Shown here piece after piece: positions 58,545 to 64,000 of a stretch of 64,000 bases of DNA. The DNA comes from DASZHJ01 sp963735465 (GTDB taxonomy: Bacteria > Pseudomonadota > Alphaproteobacteria > ATCC43930 > CGMCC-115725): the NCBI GenBank assembly GCA_963735465.1, contig CAVTLA010000001.1, positions 3,596,001-3,660,000 on the forward strand. Reading direction: 5' to 3'. The position numbers and the translations under genes were made by a program. Every line of letters begins with the position of its first letter. The stretch's first letter is position 1. The notes beneath the pieces are model-generated. The model was not told where the DNA came from and did not search any database. It was given only the letters and a program-made list of their open reading frames with translations.

Positions 58545-60341
58545 ATGACCGAGACCTACGATCCCATCGCCTTCGAGCTGTTCAAGAACGCCATCTTCTC
58601 GATCTCCGACGAGATGGCGCTGACTGTCTTTCGCACAACCTATTCGGGCGTGCTGAAGGACAACATGGACTATTCCACCGGCTTCGCCGATGCCGACGGC
58701 AAGCTGGTGGCCCAGGGCCTGACCCTGCCGGGGCATCTGGGGTCGGTGCCGACCGCCATGGAAGCGATCATGCGGCACTACCGCGACGACATGGTGCAAG
58801 GCGACGTCTTCATCATGAACGACCCCTTCGACGGCGGCATGCATCTCCCCGACATCTTCGTCTTCAAGCCGCTCTATCACGACGGCGAGCGCCTCGCCTT
58901 CGCCTGCACGGTCTGCCACCACAGCGACGTCGGCGGCAGGGTCGCCGGCTCCAACGCCTCTGATTCCACCGAGATCTACGCCGAGGGGCTGCGCATCGCG
59001 CCACTCAAGCTCTACGAGGCCGGCAAGGTCAACCAGACCCTGATGACGATCATCGAGAAAAACGTCCGCCTGCCGGTGCAGGTGTTCGGGGATCTGCGCG
59101 CCCAGCTCGCCGCCTGCCACATCGCCGAGAAGCAGTTCACGGAGCTGGTGGGGAAATACGGCGTCCCCCAGACCAAGATGTTCATGAACGAGTGCGTCGA
59201 CTACGCCGAGCGCCTGACCCGCGCCGCCCTCGAGAAGCTGCCGGACGGCGAATGGAGCTTCGAAGACTGGATCGACGACGACGGCGTCGACTACGGCAAG
59301 CCGATCCGGCTTTTCGTCACCATCAAGAAGCGCGGCAACCACATGATCGTGGATTGGACCGGCACCTCGCCCCAGGTGAAGGGCGCCATCAACAACACGC
59401 TTTCCTATACGAAGGCCGCTTCCTATACCGGCGTGCGCTCGGTGCTGCCGCCGGGCATCCCCAACAACGAGGGCGTGTTCCGGGCGATCGAGGTGATCTG
59501 CCCGCCCGGCACCGTCGGCAATGGCGTGCTGCCGGCGGCCTGCGCGGCGCGCGGCCTCACCGGCTTCCGCATGACCGACTGCATGTTCGGCGCGCTCGCC
59601 ATGATGCTGCCGGATCGCGTCAAGGCGGCAGGGGACGGCGGCAACACCGGCGTCTCCATTGGCGGCTACGACCCCCAGCGCAAGCCCTTCATCTACGTCG
59701 ACTTCACCTGCGGTGCCTGGGGCGCCCGGCCCTGGGCCGACGGCCTCGACGGCAATTCCCACATGTTCGCCAATATGGCCTCGCATTCGATCGAAGTGAC
59801 CGAGGCCGAGCATCCGATCCAGCTCATTGCCTACGAGTTCGTCGCCGACAAGGCCGGCGCCGGCAAGTTCCGCGGCGGCGTGCCATTCAAGCGCGACTAC
59901 CGACTCCTCGAGGAAGAGGCGGTGCTGCAGGTGCGCTCCGACCGCCGGGACCACCGCCCTTTCGGCCTCTACGGCGGCAGCCCCGGCCAGCCCTCGGAGA
60001 ATTATCTCAATCCCGACGGCGAGAACCGCGTGCTGCCGGGCAAGTTCACCATGACCATGCGCAAGAGCGATGTCTTCCGCCACGTGCTGGCGGGCGCCGG
60101 CGGCTGGGGCGACCCCCTGGAGCGCGATCCCGCGGCGGTGCTGCGGGACATCCGGAACCAGCTCCTCTCGCCGGCGAAGGCCAAGGCCGATTACGGCGTC
60201 GTGGCGGACACCGCACATTGGACGGTCGACGCCGCCGCCACCGCCGCGCTCCGCGACGACATGCGCCGCCGGCGCGACTGGCGCGAGGTACCGAAGGTGC
60301 AATGGCACGATCCCGCGATGCTGGCGCGCGCCGCCGAATGA
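58545..60341 (+). CDS. Hydantoinase B / oxoprolinase family protein (N-methylhydantoinase B-like)
   Basis: A 598-residue hydantoinase B subunit: PIAFELFKNAIFSISDEM at the N-terminus, GHLGSVPTAMEA, NDPFDGGMHLPDIFVF (about 94-109), the zinc/metal histidines in CTVCHHSDVGG, IVDWTGTSPQVKGAINNT and the late GGWGDPLERDP. It works with hydantoinase A, coupled here by an ATGA overlap, to hydrolyse hydantoins, 5-oxoproline or acetone-carboxylase-like substrates using ATP. The ATG at 58545 is preferred by family likeness. Confidence 0.9.
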   Translation: MTETYDPIAFELFKNAIFSISDEMALTVFRTTYSGVLKDNMDYSTGFADADGKLVAQGLTLPGHLGSVPTAMEAIMRHYRDDMVQGDVFIMNDPFDGGMHLPDIFVFKPLYHDGERLAFACTVCHHSDVGGRVAGSNASDSTEIYAEGLRIAPLKLYEAGKVNQTLMTIIEKNVRLPVQVFGDLRAQLAACHIAEKQFTELVGKYGVPQTKMFMNECVDYAERLTRAALEKLPDGEWSFEDWIDDDGVDYGKPIRLFVTIKKRGNHMIVDWTGTSPQVKGAINNTLSYTKAASYTGVRSVLPPGIPNNEGVFRAIEVICPPGTVGNGVLPAACAARGLTGFRMTDCMFGALAMMLPDRVKAAGDGGNTGVSIGGYDPQRKPFIYVDFTCGAWGARPWADGLDGNSHMFANMASHSIEVTEAEHPIQLIAYEFVADKAGAGKFRGGVPFKRDYRLLEEEAVLQVRSDRRDHRPFGLYGGSPGQPSENYLNPDGENRVLPGKFTMTMRKSDVFRHVLAGAGGWGDPLERDPAAVLRDIRNQLLSPAKAKADYGVVADTAHWTVDAAATAALRDDMRRRRDWREVPKVQWHDPAMLARAAE

Positions 60342-62430
60342 GCGCCGCCACCTATCGCGTCGGTGTCGACATCGGCGGCACCTTCACCGACATCGTGCTG
60401 CTGGGCTCCGACGGCACGATCCACACCAAGAAGATCTCCTCCAGCGTCGAGAACTACGCGCGCGCCATCGTCGAGGGCCTCGACGAAGTGTTCCGGGAGA
60501 CCGGTCTCACCGGCGGCGCCATCGAGGAGCTGCGCCATGGCACGACCGTCGCCTCTAACGCCATCCTCGAGCACAAGGGCGCCAAGGTCGGTCTCATCAC
60601 CACCAAAGGCTTCCGCGACATCCTGGAGATCCGCACGCTCCGGATGCCGAAGCTCTACGACATCACCTGGACCAAGCCGCTGCCCCTGGTGGAGCGCTAT
60701 CTCCGACAGGTCGTCGACGAGCGGCTGGACGCGCGCGGCCAAGTCGAGCGCCCCCTCGATCCCGCCGACGGCGAGCGGGCGGTGGACGACCTGCTGGCAG
60801 AAGGCGTCGAGGCGATCGCGATCTGCCTCATCAACTCCTTCGCCAATCCCGCCCATGAGCTGATCCTCCGGGACATCGTCCGGCGCAAGGCGCCGAAGCT
60901 GCCCCTCAGCGTCTCCTGCGAGGTGCTGCCGGAGATCAAGGAGTACGAGCGCACCTCCACCACGGTCGTGAACGCCTATGTGATGCCGATCGTCGCCAGC
61001 TACCTGCGCGCGCTGCGCAAAGGGCTGGACGAAGCCGGCATTCCCGCCCGCCTGCTGCTGATGCAGTCGAACGGCGGCCTCACCACCGACAGCGCGGCCG
61101 CCGAGCGGCCCATGAACATCATCGAGAGCGGCCCCGCCGGCGGCGTGGTGGGCGCCCAGGCGCTGGCCCGGGCGAAGCAGCTGCCGAAAATCATCACCTT
61201 TGACATGGGCGGCACCACCGCCAAGGCGTCGATGGTGGAGGACGGCGAGGTCGCCCGCGCGGCGGAATATTCCGTCGGCGCCGGCATCATGATCGGCTCG
61301 CGCCTGCTGACCGGCGCCGGCTACACGCTCAAGGTTCCCGCCATCGACCTGGCCGAGGTCGGCGCAGGCGGCGGCTCCCTGGTCTGGATCGACGGCGGCG
61401 GCGCGCTGCAGATCGGACCGGAGAGCGCCGGCGCGTCGCCGGGTCCGGTCTGCTACGACAAGGGCGGCGAGGCGCCCACGGTAACGGACGCCAACGTGCT
61501 CCTGGGATACATCAACCCGCATCATCTCGTCGGCGGCGCGGTCACGCTCAACGCCGAGAAGGCGCGCCGGGCCTTCGCCGAGAAGGTCGCCTCGCCCCTG
61601 GGCATGACGATCGAGCGCGCGGCTCATGGCGCCCATCAGATCGCCGCCTCCAACATGATCCGCGCCATCAAGGCGGTCTCCACCGAGCGCGGCCGCGATC
61701 CCCGGGAATTCGCCCTCTTCGCCTTCGGCGGCAACGGGCCGCTCTTCGCCTGCGGCATCGCCAGCGCGCTCGGGCCTCACCCGCATCGTCGTGCCGCCCT
61801 CGGCCGGACTCTTCTCGTCCTTCGGCCTGCTCTACGCCGACGTCGAGCATCACTTCGGCCGCACCTTCCGCCGGCTGCTGCGCCAGGCGGATCTGGCGGA
61901 GATCGACCATGCCTGGGGCGTGCTGGCGGATCAGGCGATGGGGCAGCTCGCCAGCGAGGGCTTCCGCGGCGCCAGACGCCCGGCTTCGCCGCTCCGCCGC
62001 GCTCCACTATCGCGGCCAGAGCTACGAGCTCACGGTCCCGGTGCCGGAGGGACGCATCGACGGCAAGATGGTCGCCTGGCTCGAGGACGCCTTCGGCCGC
62101 GAGCACGAGCGCACCTACGGTCACCGCGCCGGCCCCGAGGAGCCGGTGGAGCTGGTCTCGATCCAGGTGGTGGGCCAGGGCCTCCGCGAGGGCGCCGGCG
62201 TCCCGGCGCAAGTGCGCCCGAGCCGCGCCGAGCCCACGCCGCCGCCGCCGCGCCCGGCCTATTTCGGCACCGAGCACGGCTGGATCGAGACGCCCGTGCT
62301 CCGCCGCAGCGATCTCCGCGCGCCGAAGACGGGTCCTCTCATCATCGAGGAATACGACGCCACCTGCCTGGTGACGCCGGGCGCCAGGGCGAGTCTGGAT
62401 GCCGGCGGGAACATCGTTATCGAGCTGTAG
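60338..62430 (+). CDS. Hydantoinase A / oxoprolinase family protein, two frameshifts near 61773 and 61974
   Basis: The N-terminal half has the ATPase-like marks GVDIGGTFTDIVLLG (about 10-24), RHGTTVASNAI and DMGGTTAKASMVEDGE, FAFGGNGPLF. After GIASALG the frame breaks; one extra G at about 61773 restores LTRIVVPPSAGLFSSFGLLY. After SEGFRGA it breaks again; one extra A near 61974 restores DARLRRSAALHYRGQSYELTV up to the stop at 62430. Both breaks fit the span of 697 codons plus two bases. The restored protein has a normal hydantoinase A length. With HyuB it would act as ATP-dependent hydrolase. Either a pseudogene or sequence errors. Confidence 0.82.
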
Positions 62431-62446
62431 CGGGGGCTGGCATGCT

Positions 62447-62560
62447 GCGTCCTTCGACTCGCGTGCTTCGCACGCGGCTCAGCGATGAGGACGTTCCTTA
62501 CTGCCATCCACCATGGTCCTCATCCTGAGCCAACCGCGAAGCGGTCGAGTCGAAGGACGC
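62447..62560. repeat. Intergenic palindromic repeat, copy 3 (variant)
   Basis: Left arm 62447-62490 and right arm 62518-62560 are inverse copies built on GCGTCCTTCGACTCG and CCTCATCCTGAGC. It shares GCGTCCTTCGA and TCCTGAG blocks with copies 1 and 2 but the inner part has changed (GCGTGCTTCGCACGC hairpin in the left arm, CCGCGAAGCGG in the right). It lies downstream of the hydantoinase A gene. Confidence 0.8.
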
Positions 62561-62634
62561 ACGGCAGTATCGTCTGGACAGCGCGGCGGCTCGAGGCGCC
62601 CTCCTTTGGCACGAGACCAACCCGTTGAGTGGCC

Positions 62635-62661
62635 AGCCTCGATCCTGGAACGATCGAGGCT
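62635..62661 (-). terminator. 10-bp hairpin downstream of the NIPSNAP gene
   Basis: AGCCTCGATC and GATCGAGGCT form a perfect stem with the loop CTGGAAC, about 19 nt after the NIPSNAP stop on the minus strand. No T-run follows, so it may need Rho or serve as a 3' stabiliser. Confidence 0.45.
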
Positions 62662-62679
62662 AGCCGGTGCGCCGCGCCT

Positions 62680-63012
62680 CTATTTGATTGGCGAATAGCT
62701 CGCTGGATTCAGGAAAATATTGGTCTGCCTCGCCACCATCGGACCGCCCGATTTCTCCCTGAGCTGAGTCCGTTGATCGAGCCAACCTTTGTCTTTGTGA
62801 AAGTCTTCCCATTTCTTCATGCGGTCGTTGAGACTGTCGAAACCCAGGATGTAGATCAACGTGCCTTCCTGGGCACCGCTGATGACAGACCAGGCGCCGA
62901 CAAGCCGCATACCATGCTTCTCAAAGGTCGGCAGCGCCGCTTTCTCCATCAGTTCCTGCAGAGCTTGCAGCTTGCCCGGGTAGCATTCGTATTGCCGCAT
63001 TTCATAGATCAT
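62680..63012 (-). CDS. NIPSNAP family protein
   Basis: A 110-residue protein beginning MIYEMRQYECYPGKLQALQE with GTLIYILGFDSLNDRMKKWEDF in the middle, the ferredoxin-like fold of the NIPSNAP family. Bacterial members are often encoded beside oxidoreductases, with no proven reaction. AGGAGATG upstream of the ATG gives a good ribosome site. It follows the LLM oxidoreductase with a 53-nt gap on the same strand, so it probably belongs to that operon. The longer in-frame region upstream is the shifted end of that gene. Confidence 0.88.
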   Translation of the reverse strand: MIYEMRQYECYPGKLQALQELMEKAALPTFEKHGMRLVGAWSVISGAQEGTLIYILGFDSLNDRMKKWEDFHKDKGWLDQRTQLREKSGGPMVARQTNIFLNPASYSPIK

Positions 63013-63065
63013 CCTGCATCTCCTTGCGCTGGAATGGGCTCTTGGGTGCGATCGTGGTGATCCGC

Positions 63066-64000
63066 CTATCGGCTCAGCATTGGAATGACTTGTTCGGCGA
63101 ATATTTGCATCTGCTCCAACCGTTCTCCCATCGTGTCTCCGGCAATATGCAGAACGTTGAAATGAGTGATGCCGTGTGAGGCGATGGCGCGAATCTTCTC
63201 GGCGACTTCGTCGGGTGTTCCGATCCAATTGTCCGCAATCAATTTTTCCAGTTTCGCGCCGCGCGTCAGGGAGAACTGCCCTTGCCGACTCGCCTGATAT
63301 TCGGCAATCGCCTTTTCCTTGGTCCGCGCCAGCCGAACCTGGCCCTCGGCGACAACATCGATTTGCGAGATATCGCGGCCATATTTGGCGAGAATGGGTT
63401 TGAGCCCCTCGATCCGATCGCGGGCGATGGCCGACTGCACCATCATCCCCAATCCGAATCGCGCGATGCGGTCGAACGACTTCAGGGATCTTGCCGGGCA
63501 CGTAGATCGGAAATGGCTGCCGGAGCGGTCGTGGATCCAGCGCGATTTCACCGAACTCGATATGCTTTCCTGCGAAGCCTGTCCTGGTGCCGGAATCGCC
63601 CTCGAGCAGGAGCCTCAGCGCCTCGATCGATTCATCCATCATTTCCCCACGGGACTTCTTGGCCATCCGCGGCCTGACGGCAATGAATTCGTCCCGGCAC
63701 ATTCCAAGGCCGAGCCCCAACAGCATCCGGCCCTTACTGAAACGGTCCAGCGTGGCAACCTCCTTGGCGAGGATCACAGGATCGCGCAACGGTGCCAGTA
63801 AGACGCCGGTCCCGAGCTTTATCTTGGAGGTGCGAGCGGCGCAGAAAGCGAGGCTTACGATCGGCTCGTACCAGTTGGGCGCAACACGGTCGGGGATGCG
63901 ATACTCTGGAGTTGGCGTCAAAAAATCGGTGGCCCAGACGGCGTCATATCCAAGCCGCTCGGCCTCGACGGTGGCCTGCACGATCTCTTCGGGGCCGGCA
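63066..64000 (-). CDS. LLM-class flavin-dependent oxidoreductase, 5' cut by window edge, frameshifted near 63489
   Basis: The partial protein enters the window at AGPEEIVQATVEAERLGYDA and shows the luciferase-like core VWATDFLTPTPEY, IKLGTGVLLAPLRDPV, KGRMLLGLGLGMCRDEF and FAGKHIEF. After PFPIYVPGK the frame breaks. Dropping the single T at 63489 continues with SLKSFDRIARFG and GTPDEVAEKIRAIASHGI, ending at 63066 (MLSR), as in intact F420/FMN-type monooxygenases. The start is beyond the window. It differs from the LLM protein at 4856-6029. A substrate cannot be named. Confidence 0.82.

Noticed and set aside
58401..60308. 635-codon minus-strand frame opposite hydantoinase B
   Set aside because: High-GC mirror frame of a well-supported gene, with no recognisable motif.
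59192..62374. 1060-codon open frame through hydantoinase B and A
   Set aside because: The first third is an out-of-frame shadow of hydantoinase B. The real hydantoinase A starts at 60338, and the last part is shifted.

Overview
The window is GC-rich bacterial chromosome, densely packed with single-copy catabolic genes. Frequent 4-nt ATGA or GTGA overlaps, GTG starts, a Urc-type pyrimidine cluster, Liv-type transporters and CoxLMS-type hydroxylases together suggest an Alphaproteobacterium of soil or rhizosphere type (Hyphomicrobiales or Rhodospirillales). This is inference from gene content; there is no rRNA or marker gene to prove it. I see no tRNA, rRNA, CRISPR array, insertion sequence, prophage or plasmid gene.

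Layout. 1-6.0 kb: an edge-truncated M29/NicX-like metalloenzyme divergent from a TetR regulator, then a quinone-oxidoreductase-like MDR enzyme divergent from a LysR regulator, then an alpha/beta hydrolase coupled to a luciferase-like flavin oxidoreductase. 6.0-10.7 kb: an amidohydrolase, Urc1 (GTP cyclohydrolase II-like), Urc4 (DUF1688) and upp on the minus strand, which is a uracil catabolism (URC) cluster. 10.8-18.5 kb: an orphan oligopeptide-type binding protein, ornithine-cyclodeaminase-like protein, cupin, FAD oxidoreductase, and a divergent SDR / GhrA / AtzA-like amidohydrolase operon. 18.9-25.9 kb: a complete branched-chain-type ABC transporter (binding protein, LivH, LivM, LivG, LivF) with a Rieske oxygenase as last gene. 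25.9-31.8 kb: agmatinase family, DadA and PLP decarboxylase on the minus strand, and a divergent Rieske oxygenase plus epimerase pair. 31.9-46.2 kb: a dihydroorotase-like enzyme, two paralogous molybdenum hydroxylase sets whose iron-sulphur subunit is fused to a CoxG domain, a salicylate-5-hydroxylase/anthranilate-dioxygenase-like Rieske alpha/beta pair between them, and a StcD-like N-demethylase upstream of the second set. 46.3-49.5 kb: pcaC, pcaH, pcaG and pcaB of the protocatechuate branch. 49.7-56 kb: a TauD-type dioxygenase, two dimethylglycine-dehydrogenase-like proteins and a small VOC protein. 56.2-64 kb: a membrane cyclic-nucleotide-binding protein, an ArsR / GST / SRPBCC operon, hydantoinase B and A, NIPSNAP and an edge-truncated luciferase-like oxidoreductase.

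How the genes work together. The theme is import and oxidative breakdown of methylated nitrogen compounds and aromatic or N-heteroaromatic compounds. Rieske oxygenases, a StcD-like enzyme and two DMGDH-like enzymes can remove N-methyl groups, molybdenum hydroxylases hydroxylate heteroaromatic rings, and PcaGH/B/C cleave protocatechuate. No Rieske reductase, pcaD or molybdenum cofactor insertion gene is seen, so partners must lie elsewhere.

Sequence quality. Six sites in five otherwise well-conserved genes carry single-base shifts, LysR carries a compensating pair, and the SDR has a 9-nt in-frame insertion in its active site. The density suggests uncorrected assembly indels rather than decay of so many genes, but this cannot be decided from the sequence alone.
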